Source of the DNA: Isoperla grammatica
Lineage: Eukaryota > Arthropoda > Insecta > Plecoptera > Perlodidae
Reading direction: 5' to 3'
Length of the DNA stretch: 64,000 nt
Assembly: GCA_945910005.1 (NCBI GenBank)
Contig: OX246741.1
Location: 49,817,298-49,881,297 of the forward strand
Below, one piece after another: positions 30,589 to 41,465 of this stretch (position 1 is the first letter of the stretch; the number at the start of each line of letters is the position of its first letter). Below the pieces are notes generated by a model. It had not been told where the DNA came from. It searched no databases and saw nothing but the letters and a program-made list of their open reading frames with translations. The position numbers were made by a program, and so were the translations under genes.

Positions 30589-33500
30589 ATGAACAATTTG
30601 GCGCCAAGTTCACCGCCTTCTAACGAGGTGATCATGATGGACCATGATTACGTCACCGTTGGAACCGGAAATGGTGGGCGTGAAGAAGTAGGTGTACCAA
30701 CTGTTGAAAACAACACTTCCCCATCTCGAAACGAAAACCCCATCTCAACAAACGATTTGTTGCGCATGATGATCGAGGGCAATCGCCAACGTGACGAGAT
30801 GATTGCTAACCTAGTAAACAGGCTGACTATAGATTCAAATAGCAGCCGGCCTACAGAACAAGCAGGTACCACAGGTTATCACATTATGCCTGATCTAAAC
30901 AAAACTATTTCAAATTTTGATGGTACTGCAACAGGTGCCCAAGCAGCATCCTGGCTGCAAGCACTAGAAACCACAGCCAATTTGCACCAGTGGCAGGATT
31001 CTTTTAAATTAGAAGCTGCTAGGACACATCTTGTCCAGGGAGGCCACTACTGGTACCAATCAAACAGTGCTGAAATCAAATCTTGGAATGATTTCAAACA
31101 ACGATTCACGAAGAGCTTCGTAGGGCAAGTAAGCTTGCCCGAACGTTGGAAGAAAATGACTGAAAGGATTCAGCTGAAAAACGAAAATACATTCCAGTAC
31201 TTTCACGAAAAAGTGAGCTATTGCAAGGGGTTAAACCTAGAATTTGAAGACACTAAGTCACAGGTGTTGATAGGTTTGTACTCACGTCAACTGTATGCCG
31301 CATTGTTGTCAAGACAGCATGGTGATTTGGATGAAGTACTGCACGATATAAGAAAATTTGAAGAGCTCGAGAACGCGCGGAACACACTGAGAACCGTACC
31401 TGGATCAACAGGACCAACACAGAAGAATATAAATGTAAAAGATTCGCAGGCGCAGACAAAACCTACATACGCAGCTAGCACCCCAACGACAATAGATAAG
31501 TCAAATGGTAGCAACGCGTACAAGGTGAGATGTTACAATTGTAACAAACTTGGCCACATATCGCGTGATTGCACTGAACCCAAACGTGGAAGGAAAAATG
31601 GTCAAGGTGAAGTATCAAACCCAGATACACAGAAACAATCGTCTGGAGGATCTCCTGCTGTCGAAAACATGAAGTTCGTCGCAACAGAGGCTAGTGCTAA
31701 CCCATTGAAGTACATGAAGCAAGCCTTAGTAAATGGTCAAACTATTCAAGCTTTTATTGACCCAGGCAGTTCCGCTTGCACTATTCAAGCTACAGCAGCC
31801 ATAAAGTGCAAACTTCCAATAGAATTTACATCAACAACTCTGGTGGGTTTTGGAGATGAGATTCACACAAAACCACTCGGGAATATGACGACTGTCATTG
31901 AAATTAATGGTGTCATCGGGGAACAAGTAGACATCCTCGTAGTTCCAGACAAAATCCAGCCAATGGAACTTTTAGTTGGTCGCACTTGGACTGACCAACC
32001 AAAAATTGCTTATGCTAAAGTTAACGATACCTTGGTCATTGGGTATAATGATGAACTGCCGTTTGCAAGTATGGAAATTGTGGAACAACCAGTGCGCACA
32101 AAATTGAACACCGTATCTGCTCAATTGTTGCCGCGTGAATCGATCAATTTCATTCAAGTGTGTGCTGATAATAATGACAACGAGGTTTCAACCATTATGA
32201 TGATGAATGACACTTCAAAAGATATAAAGTTCGAAAAAGGTGACTGTGTTGCCAAGGTCTTGGTTTCCAAAGAAGAGAACCTACTGCCGAATCAGTACTG
32301 TTCAGAGGAACTCAATCCACTGGAACGAGCCGAACGACGACCAATAGTGAGGTCTGACCTAAATGTTGACCCAGGAATACCTGAATATCAGGTAGAGCAA
32401 CTTCTAGAGTTGGTCAACGAATACCGTGATTGTTTCGCCTTATCCCTTGGTGAGCTGGGATGCACCAAACTTACTACAATGGACATCGTCGAGAAACCAG
32501 GTAGCAGTCCGGTCGTGTGCAAACCCTACAAAACCAATGCTCAGGAGAGGCAAACCATAAAATCAATTATTGGAGAATGGAAGGATCATGGTATTGTGAC
32601 GGAGACTAGGTCTCCATATGCAAGCCCCGTCTTGCTCGTCAAGAAAAAGACAGGTGAACAACGACTTGTCGTGGACTACCGTAAACTTAATCGACAAACT
32701 GTAAAACAAAATTATCCCCTCCCAAATATAGACGATCAGTTGGAGCTACTTTCCGAAGCAAAGTTCTTCACCGTCCTTGATCTAGCCCATGGTTATCTAC
32801 AGGTACCACTAAGTGAAGATGCTAAGGAGAAAACGGCATTTGTTACACCCGATGAGACGGGACGTTTTGAAAGATTAATATTCGGTTTGACTAATGGACC
32901 GGCCGAGTTCCAGAGACTAATGAATCGGGTCCTTGGCCCACTGAGGAACACAATAACCATGTGTTACCTCGACGATCTACTTGTACCGGCACATGATTGG
33001 GAAGGTATGTTGAAGAACCTTAAACTAATATTCGAAGCTTTTCGCGCAGCGGGTTTAACGCTAAAAATTTCGAAGTGCGAGTTCGGCAAGAGGCAAATTG
33101 ACTACCTTGGATTTCTAATAGCGGAAGGAAAAATTCAACCGGGACAACGGAAGACAGAAGCTATATCTGAATTTCCCCAGCCTCGTAATGTGCATGAAAT
33201 CAGAAGATTCCTCGGATTGACGAGCTTCTTCCGTCGGTTTATAAGACACTACGCAGCAAGGGCTGAGCCAATATCCAGACTGACTCGAAAGGACCAACCA
33301 TTTGTATGGGCTCGGGAGCAAGAAGAATCTTTCATGGACTTGACAAATTCTCTGACAAGTTCTCCTGTCCTTGCGCTATACAACCCGAAGGCAAGAACAG
33401 AGCTGCACACAGACGCCAGTTGCCAAGGTTTGGCCGGAATGTTACTCCAAGAAGGAACAGATAAACAAATGCATCTAGTCTACTGTGTTAGTAAGAAGAC

Positions 33501-33693
33501 CACCGATGCCGAAAAGCATTATCACTCGTCTCGCTTAGAGTTGATGGCTATCACGTGGTCTGTAACACGCCTTCGTGGATTCCTACTAGCTATTCATTTC
33601 ACTATTGTGACTGACTGCCGTTCCCTAATATACTTGAACGAGCAACGCACTCAAAACCCCGTAATCGCTCGAATGAGTGATTGTGTGAGGTGA
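30589..33693 (+). CDS. Ty3/gypsy Gag-protease-RT-RNase H polyprotein, 3'-truncated
   Basis: A single open frame of 1034 codons. Residues 1-300 are Gag-like. A CCHC zinc knuckle (CYNCNKLGHISRDC) spans 315-328. An aspartic protease follows, with IDPGSS around D391 (DPG in place of the usual DSG/DTG). Reverse transcriptase includes VVDYRKLN, FFTVLDL, FGLTNGPAEFQRLMN and YLDD at 793-796. RNase H carries D942 (HTDAS), E984 (LELMAI) and D1009 (TDCRS). This order is that of Metaviridae retrotransposons. The frame stops at ARMSDCVR, just after RNase H; the integrase, any later gene and the 3' LTR are gone. A LINE fragment abuts the break. Gag and pol share one frame with no frameshift. The lack of internal stops suggests recent origin, but the copy cannot integrate by itself. 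Confidence 0.93.
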   Translation: MNNLAPSSPPSNEVIMMDHDYVTVGTGNGGREEVGVPTVENNTSPSRNENPISTNDLLRMMIEGNRQRDEMIANLVNRLTIDSNSSRPTEQAGTTGYHIMPDLNKTISNFDGTATGAQAASWLQALETTANLHQWQDSFKLEAARTHLVQGGHYWYQSNSAEIKSWNDFKQRFTKSFVGQVSLPERWKKMTERIQLKNENTFQYFHEKVSYCKGLNLEFEDTKSQVLIGLYSRQLYAALLSRQHGDLDEVLHDIRKFEELENARNTLRTVPGSTGPTQKNINVKDSQAQTKPTYAASTPTTIDKSNGSNAYKVRCYNCNKLGHISRDCTEPKRGRKNGQGEVSNPDTQKQSSGGSPAVENMKFVATEASANPLKYMKQALVNGQTIQAFIDPGSSACTIQATAAIKCKLPIEFTSTTLVGFGDEIHTKPLGNMTTVIEINGVIGEQVDILVVPDKIQPMELLVGRTWTDQPKIAYAKVNDTLVIGYNDELPFASMEIVEQPVRTKLNTVSAQLLPRESINFIQVCADNNDNEVSTIMMMNDTSKDIKFEKGDCVAKVLVSKEENLLPNQYCSEELNPLERAERRPIVRSDLNVDPGIPEYQVEQLLELVNEYRDCFALSLGELGCTKLTTMDIVEKPGSSPVVCKPYKTNAQERQTIKSIIGEWKDHGIVTETRSPYASPVLLVKKKTGEQRLVVDYRKLNRQTVKQNYPLPNIDDQLELLSEAKFFTVLDLAHGYLQVPLSEDAKEKTAFVTPDETGRFERLIFGLTNGPAEFQRLMNRVLGPLRNTITMCYLDDLLVPAHDWEGMLKNLKLIFEAFRAAGLTLKISKCEFGKRQIDYLGFLIAEGKIQPGQRKTEAISEFPQPRNVHEIRRFLGLTSFFRRFIRHYAARAEPISRLTRKDQPFVWAREQEESFMDLTNSLTSSPVLALYNPKARTELHTDASCQGLAGMLLQEGTDKQMHLVYCVSKKTTDAEKHYHSSRLELMAITWSVTRLRGFLLAIHFTIVTDCRSLIYLNEQRTQNPVIARMSDCVR

Positions 33694-34275
33694 AAAATCA
33701 CTCAGGTGGTGCACAATAAATGCCTAAGGATTGCTGGAAATCTACCTCGATGGACACTGACTTATGATTTACATGCTTACCTCAATATACCAAACATCTA
33801 TGATTTTTTTTATAAACTAACAGAACGTTTTTACAGGCAATGTCAAGCTCCCTCTTACAACGAACTTAAATTCTCTCTGGGTAATTATTCCATCTTTCAT
33901 CATCACTTAAAAAATATAAACAAAAAATGCCAAAACACATTATTTTTTAGGATACTGTGCACTTCATTTCTCTCTAAATTTATTTTTTTGCTTATATATT
34001 CTACTAATAACTCTTATGCACAATCCTTAGTTTAGTATCTGTAACTTTATTTTGTAATTACTTAACACTTTTGTTTGTATTAATAAAGTTCCATAATTAT
34101 TTTCACGTCTTGTTGTGCAGCAGGTTTTTAAAAATAATTTTTTCTGCTAAAACAGCCTTTTGTGCAAAAAGCAAAGTTATCTTTATTCTTGTTTATTTTA
34201 GTGTTAAAAGTTTAGTGGATTTTTCCCCCGGTATTTCTTTACATATTCTGTATGTATTTTTTTATTAAAAAAAAA
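33694..34275 (+). mobile_element. 3' end of a second Jockey-type LINE
   Basis: From about 33696 the plus strand reads KITQVVHNKCLRIAGNLPRW, then DLHAYLNIPNIYDF and LTERFYRQCQ, and closes at 34035. This is the conserved C-terminal tail of Jockey-clade reverse transcriptases. An untranslated region follows with AATAAA near 34081 and T/A-rich sequence ending about 34275. Everything upstream in the LINE is missing. The break coincides with the end of the gypsy sequence. Confidence 0.8.
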
Positions 34276-34394
34276 ACTACTAACGAAGTATATAATTTAC
34301 AAAACAAAAACGTATTGTGATGCTTACGACGCAGCCGAGTCCAAGCCTTATCCCTACCATCTAACCTAAACAGGTCAATTGGGGATAGTTTTGA

Positions 34395-34540
34395 ACCTTC
34401 CGTTGGTTGCCTGTAATGATAAGTGTGGCCAAACCGCCTGTGCACTCGACTAAGCCGAACCATGAATTTACGAATGTGTGAAAGAACGCCCTCCTGTTGC
34501 TTTTCTTTCAATTAGTGCGGTTGAAAGGGGCAGTAGACAA
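34395..34540 (-). repeat. Dispersed repeat R2, copy 2
   Basis: The reverse complement shares CTGCCCCTTTCA, GGGCGTTCTTTCACACATTC and TAGTCGAGTGCACAGG with 12747-12880 in order. It lies about 120 bp beyond the LINE 3' end. Confidence 0.6.
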
Positions 34541-37027
34541 TGACCTGAGATCGGTATGCAAATACTTACGTTGGGGCTATAGTTGTGTTTCGTGTTGCAT
34601 TCCTCACAATGCCAGAAAAGACCCAACACCTAAAAAATAAAACGTTTTATTATTTACAGTTATAGAGACAAAAATCAACCTTTTTTAAGAAAAGGCTGGC
34701 AATGTACATTAAATGAACTCAAGGGTCCAGCGTTCTGATTAAAAAAACAATATATACGATTTTGCAAAACCAATTATAACTATTAAAATTAATATTACAC
34801 ATCCATAAGACAAAATGACAGCTTACAACTAAAATGTGTGTGTTTTGGGCGGGTGTGTGGGGGGGGGGGGGGGGGGTCTGACTTTTGTTCCACCTCAGTG
34901 GCCGATGTCCTGATGCGACCACATTAATATCAGTTACACATGAGAGTCGTGATGTCAAAGGAATGTGAACCGTGCTGCTATCTAGCGTTGAATTCACCGA
35001 AGTGATAGTTTGTCGACACTCAAACAAGGTGATTATTTCATCGAATATCGGACGGAAAACTGGAGCACAGAGCTAACAGAGTGAAACCAACTAACAGGTG
35101 GATTGGATCACAATACTGGATAATTATAAGGTTTTGTTGGCAGACATCTCGGAGAGGGGTGGTTTTTGGGGGGGGGGGGGGAAGGGGGGAGCAAAGTCTA
35201 TTTTTTACAGCAAATACACCTTATCTACGTTTTCAGAACCATTGATATTGCAAAGTATGATAAAACATACTTATGAATGCAATTTATCAGCTAGGAAGCT
35301 ACCGTATTTTACCTCTTAATTAGTTCCATTATCATGTAGATACTCTTGGCAATGCTACTTTCTTAATTTATCACATACGTGATTGTCAGGGACGGCTTTA
35401 TGACTTAATATGACCTTGTAGTACTAACCTATAGCGGTTGAATAGAAACACTGCGGTGCTGACACATTCTTGGTAGCGGGCGAACCTAGCGGTGAAGCTC
35501 TAGCCGGTGTCGGTTGACCCTGGAAGAGTTGAAACATAATTATGTTTTATCATGGGTAACATTAAACAAGATCCAGTCTGCGGGGCAGCGCAACTGTTTT
35601 CTTGTCGCCGCCTTTATAAGGGTAAATTCTACGTGTTTCCTGTCTTCACACTAGACGCCAAAGACATTGGAATAGTAGAATATCTTTGCTTAGTTATGGT
35701 TGGTAGTTCGACGAGCTCTCTCCAGGGGAATGTTTGTGACTTTGATCTCTGAAAACACATCTATTTGTATTTATTCGGAATTAATCCATATTTTTGTAAA
35801 ATATTGGTTTACACACATTCCTAAGAGCTAAGATTTAAGATTTCATTTTCATGGCGTTGTTTTACTTGGGATCTCTCCCATAGCAGGTAAAGTCATCGTA
35901 CAACAACCTCGGTATTGCTCCCATCACGGGTGGTTGACTGGTTGAGCGGCAGCCAACCAGCGGTCGTGGCTTATTCAGATACCTGTTTGGGTTGGCCGAG
36001 ACCATAAACACATCACTGACTGATGAAGAAAGCATAACCGAAGTTGTTGTACGACGACTTTCCCCCTTATAGTAGTTATTTTCTTGACACCAGAATGCGT
36101 CTACTTTATTTCGAGTGGCCCATAGGACACATTTGACTACACTTGACGCCGTATAATGTATAGCTCGGGGGAAGCCGAGGTCACTTTGAACATGGGGTAA
36201 TCGCACCCTTGGTGAGTATCTAGTAATAACACATTATTATATATTTATCGCACGGAAGCAACAGCTGACCACTCTCACAACACAAATGCACTTGTTTACA
36301 ATTTGTGGTAAAATTAATTAAATTATTAGTTATATTTAAAATTGGAATACATTTTTGTTTGATTTACTTAGATGATGATGGAGTTACGAGTCGGCCTAAG
36401 TGAGTTAAGCACGTTTAAGTAGTAATCATCATGAGTAAGCCTGTCTTTTAGTCTGTAGAGCGACACAAGTGTGGTAGAGCCTAGTCTACAGTTCGTCTCC
36501 ATTCAAAATACACGCTGGCAAAATGTTAACTAAAATAAACTGTTTATTATTTTTCGAGACTAATGCTGTCAATCATCCCCTTTTTTTGACAAACCACTTA
36601 CCTTCTTATAGTTAAACAGCCCAAACAACATGGACGTTCGACTTCGACCATGAATATTCAGGATAAGCAGGTCTACGGGTTTTTAAGCACAGTAGTAAAA
36701 TAGCGGTTTTATTTAGTGATGGTCAATTTCCTTGAGAAAGAGATAAATGGGTGACCCTTTAAAAAAGGACCGAATCCAGAGCTCCTGTCTTCGTTATTGC
36801 CTAGCGAGTGGTTTTTATTATTTGAAAAGAAATCGTTGATGGTCACATGTTTTTAAACTGTGCATCCTTCCTGGTGACAAGCTTGACGTTTACTACGTTG
36901 CACAGTAAGCGAGAGATAAGCTTCCCTTTGAGGAATCCTCTTTACCGACGTGTTTTGGATAGAGACGAACTTGTGTGTATTCACTGGGCAATCTGAATGA
37001 ATTATGTTGTTTTGTAGAGTTCATAAT
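34541..37027. other. No supportable gene; two poly-G tracts
   Basis: Contains uninterrupted G runs at about 34859-34877 and 35167-35190. A 114-codon minus-strand frame (35862-36206) has no recognisable domain. Sequence composition is otherwise ordinary for the window. Confidence 0.5.
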
Positions 37028-37424
37028 AAAAAAAATTAATAAATTCCCATTTTGAGTCTACCCACTCAGTAACGAAACTGATTTGCAGTGGGGTACTTTA
37101 ATTTAAAGCGACTTAACCAAACCTGTAGGCTCCAAACAACATCGGCGAGTGAGCGATAACCAATCAAAGATCGATATTTCAAATACGAAACATATGAATC
37201 AGTGATTGGACAGTGTGAACACCTGCGGACAAATGTCAGAATCAACAAGGCCGATTCAGAACAACTTTGAATTTATTGAGTGCTTCGTTGCTGGGACGGC
37301 ACCAAAGTCACCGTTTACTTATTCCTAAGACAAGAAGTAATGGAACTTCTGCCTGAACCGGGATTTGAGACCGGGACCTTCTGCATTGGAAGCAGGGAAG
37401 CTAACCACTGGACCAACGAGCCAC
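37028..37424 (-). mobile_element. tRNA-derived SINE (family A), copy 2
   Basis: On the minus strand the head reads TGGCTCGTTGGTCCAGTGG, with an anticodon-like arm CTGCTTCCAATGCAG and a B-box region TCTCAAATCCCGG. The body is collinear with 8562-8992 and ends near GAGTGGGTAGACTC with a short A/T tail. It lacks a segment of about 35 bp present in copy 1 just after the head. Confidence 0.85.
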
Positions 37425-39224
37425 CTAAACAAATAACATGTTTGATGCTTTATGTCTGAAACTCTGCATCCAATATGAGGCGTAAAAACTACTCTGTAAA
37501 ATGTCATTGTTAATTATTTATGCGGTGTGCATATGTGAAATTTCGATACGTTGTAAATTATTATTATTTTATTTATTCCGGCTACCATCTAAGAATCTGA
37601 GCCTGGTATTAGTATGTATGATAGATACGTATCGCCTACACACAATGTTGACAGTTAATAAACCGACAATTGTGAGAGAATAGGAAACCAATGTTAGCAA
37701 GGTCTCTGCTTTTTTCTGAACAAACCATCCAATGGTTGTGTAGGTGGCGAAGAAGTGGGAGACAGATGGGGTGTCTGAGATTCTTTTCTTCGTGATATGA
37801 GGAAATTCGTTCTACCGCAAAGAAACTATTTTCCGCTTCGCAACATAAGGAAAGGTTCTTACAAGAACATCTTCATCTTCCGCCATTTTGATTCTGACTC
37901 CATCGAACACTTGCACGAGAAACGTTGGGATAGTGTGAATGTTTCAATATTAACCAGTAAATCTTAGGATGTTGAGTTTGTGAAAGTAATTGATAAAAAT
38001 ATTCTATCTACAGCATTTAGAATTGTACAAATAGAATCATAGATTGTGGCCAATACATCCTGTCCCGTTTATTTGCATTAGGCCTATCAAAAAACTAACA
38101 CAAGGTGTGTAAGAGATGTGGTCTATTGGTTTTCTTGTATCAGTTTTAGTTCGGGCTAGGCGCTGTTTGGAAAAAGATAACGTGCAATATGACTACCAGT
38201 GAATGGTTTGTGTGAAATTAAAATTCAGAATTGACAACTGTATAAACACTACATGAGAAAACAAAATATAGTTATAAAAATGTTCGCTAACATCATGTTT
38301 TATATATCATAACCTCATCTGTATTAAATACTCTTTTTGTAATTATGTTTTAATAAAGCATTGTTATCTCTCCTAAAGTAATCGTTAATGAAACACTAAT
38401 TTTGTTTATATACAAGTAAAAAAAATATGTGGCAAGCATATTTATTTATCTGGGGTTGGATGTATATTTAATACCTCCCTAGAATGACAAAACATTAGAA
38501 ACAAACAACCAGCAATTTATTGAAATAAACAAATATATAAATGTTTGTAATTTTTAATATAATTGAAAAATAAATATATTAATTAAAATAGCAAAATTAA
38601 ATTATTTTACCGAAACACTTCGAGTTGAGAAAAACAAAAAAACCAACATTATTTATAATAAAAAAAGTAACCGATGAATTTGCAAACTTTAGTTTAAGTT
38701 GCCAAGTCCCGAACTGTTTCATGAATTACAACAATAAATATTAAAATGTATTAACTAGAATTATTACCTTTATTGATTCATAGTAGACAGTATAATACAT
38801 GACCAAAAGCTAACTACAAATTCATTGGCCAACTTTGTTTAATTATAATTGATGTGTGTGTTTTTTGTTTTTCTCACCTTGAAGTGTTTCATTAAATTTA
38901 TTAAATTTTGTAAATGTCATTAATATATTCTTCAATTATATTGAGTAATATAACTATTTACATATTTGTTAATTCCTTTAATTACTATACTAATGGCCAA
39001 AAAAAGGCTTGGCCACAATTTTAAACATTTTCCCTTAAAAGTTGAGCCTCTTTTGATATGAATGTTTTTGAAAGTGAGCCCTTTTTTGAATTGTTATTAA
39101 AGTTGATTATGTACGTTTTGGGCTTTGTCTTTTCTTGCAATGTTTTACATTTTAGTTTGGTACATACTAGTCCCAACGTTGCTAGTCTCACATCGACTTT
39201 AGATCCTTCTCTCTTTACCATGTC
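37425..39224. other. AT-rich stretch with no supportable gene
   Basis: No reading frame or RNA gene is supportable; long A/T-rich runs occur at 38400-38960. Confidence 0.5.
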
Positions 39225-39310
39225 TTCACGCACGCTGTTTAAACGAAAATCATGTAGATTCCTGGCGTTCTTTTGCACCCTCGTAAATTCGGGAAAACGT
39301 GAACGTAGAC
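39225..39310 (+). repeat. Dispersed repeat R2, partial copy 3
   Basis: TGTAGATTCCTGGCGTTCTT followed by TTGCACCCTCGTAAATTC matches the core of the R2 copy at 12747-12880. Flanks of R2 are not recognisable. Confidence 0.5.
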
Positions 39311-39321
39311 GCGCTCTCATA

Positions 39322-39343
39322 TCAACGCGTCACACAGAGACGT
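39322..39343 (+). repeat. Dispersed transposon-end motif
   Basis: ATCAACGCGTCACACAGAG, the same word as at 39552 and (reverse) 7928-7963. It lies just before the MITE at 39358-39550. Confidence 0.6.
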
Positions 39344-39357
39344 AGACGCGCCCTCTA

Positions 39358-39550
39358 AAGGCTGGTCCACACAGATTTTGAAGACATAATGCATAAGGTT
39401 TTAAGACGTTGTTTTAAAAACGACAATGAAAACAACGTCTTAAAACTAAAACTTTATGTGAACGCCAGTACGTGTTTCCTATGATCTTACTTTACGACTA
39501 CGCGTTAAACCTTAAATTGTATGTCTTTCAAATCTGTGTGGACCAGCCTT
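39358..39550. mobile_element. MITE, 193 bp, TA target duplication
   Basis: Terminal inverted repeats of about 31 bp: AAGGCTGGTCCACACAGATT at the left and its reverse complement at the right end (GTGTGGACCAGCCTT). TA dinucleotides flank both ends (39356-39357 and 39551-39552), as in Tc1/mariner-type insertions. An internal near-palindrome around AAACAACGTC/GACGTTGTTTT fills much of the unit. The ends are sharp and similar, suggesting recent activity. Confidence 0.88.
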
Positions 39551-39551
39551 T

Positions 39552-39582
39552 ATCAACGCGTCACACAGAGCGTTTTCCTAGT
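39552..39582 (+). repeat. Dispersed transposon-end motif
   Basis: ATCAACGCGTCACACAGAGC followed by GTTTTCCTAGTG. It begins directly at the TA duplication of the MITE, showing that the MITE inserted next to this older sequence. Confidence 0.6.
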
Positions 39583-39947
39583 GGATAAACTATTTCACTT
39601 CTTTGGACACACGGCCTCCTCTAGGGTATTGTGGTGACTTCTAGCAGGCAGTGTTTAGATGCCGGAACGCTCGCAGCGCTGCACGCGGCAAGCTGTCTAC
39701 TTATCCACTCACTCACCACAGGTAACAGATTGTCTGTGTCAATACCTTACATTACAGTACACACCCTAAGTAAATAATATGTGGTTAAGGCTGTTTTTCT
39801 ATGTTTTGCGTCATTCATGCTATATTTGTCTATGCAATCTGTAAACGCAAGTATTTTTTGTGGTGACGCAGTATTTTCTCAACCCATGAAATGAACTGCG
39901 CGATCACTCTTTATGGTTCTATGAGACAATTTGATTATCCCCAGCGC

Positions 39948-40090
39948 TATGAGTAGGCCTACCATGACCTTTAGGCTGTATGCCCACCTACGTTATGAGT
40001 AGGCCTACCATGACCTTTAGGCTGTATGCCCACCTACGTTATGATTAGGCCTACCATGACCTTAAGGCTGTATGCCCAACTACGTTATGG
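39948..40090. repeat. 46-bp tandem repeat, three units
   Basis: GAGTAGGCCTACCATGACCT and TTAGGCTGTATGCCCACCTA recur at 39951, 39997 and 40043. The third unit has three substitutions. Confidence 0.9.
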
Positions 40091-40375
40091 ACTCAAAATT
40101 TCTGTCAAATTGAAATTGATTTAAATTGCTCTAGAATTCCCCAAAAGTATCCAAAATATCATCGCCTAGGTTAGGGCCTAGATAAATAAACTTTCTTTAA
40201 TATAAATGTTTTTATATTCCATCACTATTTAAGTTTTACAAATTAACATATTAAATTGCAAATGGTGCGTTGAAATATCACGTTACAAGAGTTAAATAAC
40301 TTACTTTGAATAACTGAGATATTTATTTCAACAAGGAAACATTCAAAAATATTATTAATAAAATTATATAAATAC

Positions 40376-40445
40376 ATATTTAGAGTCCACCTACTCAGTC
40401 ACATAACTTATCGTTAGTGGGGGACTTTAATTATGGTTTACTGTT
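40376..40445 (-). mobile_element. Diverged 3' end of SINE family A
   Basis: TTTAGAGTCCACCTACTCAG and GTGGGGGACTTTAATT match the same positions in the copies at 8582-8640 and 37045-37105. Beyond that, similarity fades. Confidence 0.5.
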
Positions 40446-40829
40446 TAACCATTTAAAGAGACTTTAAACAGATAATATTCAAGGTTTTCGAATGGTAGGT
40501 CCACCTACAATCTCAATTGCGTTCGTAATTTTATCCCACCATCCGATCCATCTGGTTCTAATAAGGAGCAATATGTGGTCCCACGTCGGGCCTAGCGGGT
40601 ACACAGATGTATTATTCAGATGGAGTTTGATCACAAAATGAGAGGGATAAATAAAACAAAATGGCGGATACTAAATCGGTTTGCATTCGTGGAGAGAATG
40701 TCAGTAGATTGTGACCAAGTACATGTTAGCTTGAGAGGTAGATCGACGTGAGATAATTTGGTGTAAGCAGATAGAAATTATTCGGACAGAAAGATGGAAG
40801 ATGTTTACTAAATACGAATAACCGTTGCT

Positions 40830-40880
40830 GTTACCAATGCAAAGAAACAGGGTTCCAGTCCCGGTGCGGCCTTTGGCTAT
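40830..40880 (+). mobile_element. tRNA-like 3' half (SINE remnant)
   Basis: GGGTTCCAGTCCCGGTGCGG resembles a T-arm/B-box, preceded by ACCAATGCAAAGAAAC where an anticodon arm would lie. No full cloverleaf can be drawn. Confidence 0.35.
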
Positions 40881-41039
40881 GTGACTTTTTAACTTTACTT
40901 AAAACTTTATTATTTATAATGAAGTAAACGGTGAGTTTGGACGGAGGTGTGATTAAAACGGATTGCATAATAACTTACTCCATACAAATAAGTGATTATT
41001 TTGTAATTGAGTATATAGACAATGAATACTTAATTATCA

Positions 41040-41465
41040 AGCGCAAGAAGCGAACGTCTCCATTTAACTCTTACGGCACTTTCTCTGGGATTTTTGTTTT
41101 CCGTCTGTCGATAGCGGTTGGACGGAAAGTCCGGTCAAGTTGAAATTTGACCATTCACAAGCCTTAATGTTGATTAAGCTCGGTTTACACACTTATTTAA
41201 GGTTTAAGGTTTTATTTTTCTAAATGTTTTACTTAGGATTGCTACTATTGGCCAGATTTAAAACGTTGCATCTCGTTGGCTGGGATAAGAAATTTTGGTA
41301 TACGAGCTAACCTTGATATGGTTTCCTTTAATCTTTAATCTTAAGAAAGTGTGTAAACGCTATAATAGTTTTGGCTTGATTTGATTTTTTCAAACCTTAA
41401 ATCTTGAACAAGTGTGTAAACCAACTTTAAACGCCATTAGTTTTGTAAAAAAATTCGGCCAGTAT
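41040..41465 (-). mobile_element. Dispersed family R1, interrupted copy
   Basis: The reverse complement matches the R1 copy at 28305-28530: ACTAATGGCGTTTAA, AAGGCTTGTGAATGG, CAACTTGACCGGACTTTCCG, AACCGCTATCGACAGAC and TGGAGACGTTCGC. The MITE at 41178-41426 interrupts it between GGCGTTTAA and the AAGGCTTGTG block. Confidence 0.75.
41178..41426. mobile_element. MITE, 249 bp, TTAA target duplication
   Basis: The left end GCTCGGTTTACACACTTATT and the right end, read in reverse as AGTTGGTTTACACACTTG, form inverted repeats. TTAA lies at 41174-41177 and 41427-41430. TTAA duplication is the hallmark of piggyBac-type insertion. The host sequence is an R1 copy, and removing the MITE plus one TTAA gives an order matching the R1 copy at 28305-28530. 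Confidence 0.85.

Noticed and set aside
35862..36206. 114-codon minus-strand frame as a gene
   Set aside because: No domain, no splice context and no start in good context; not enough to support coding.
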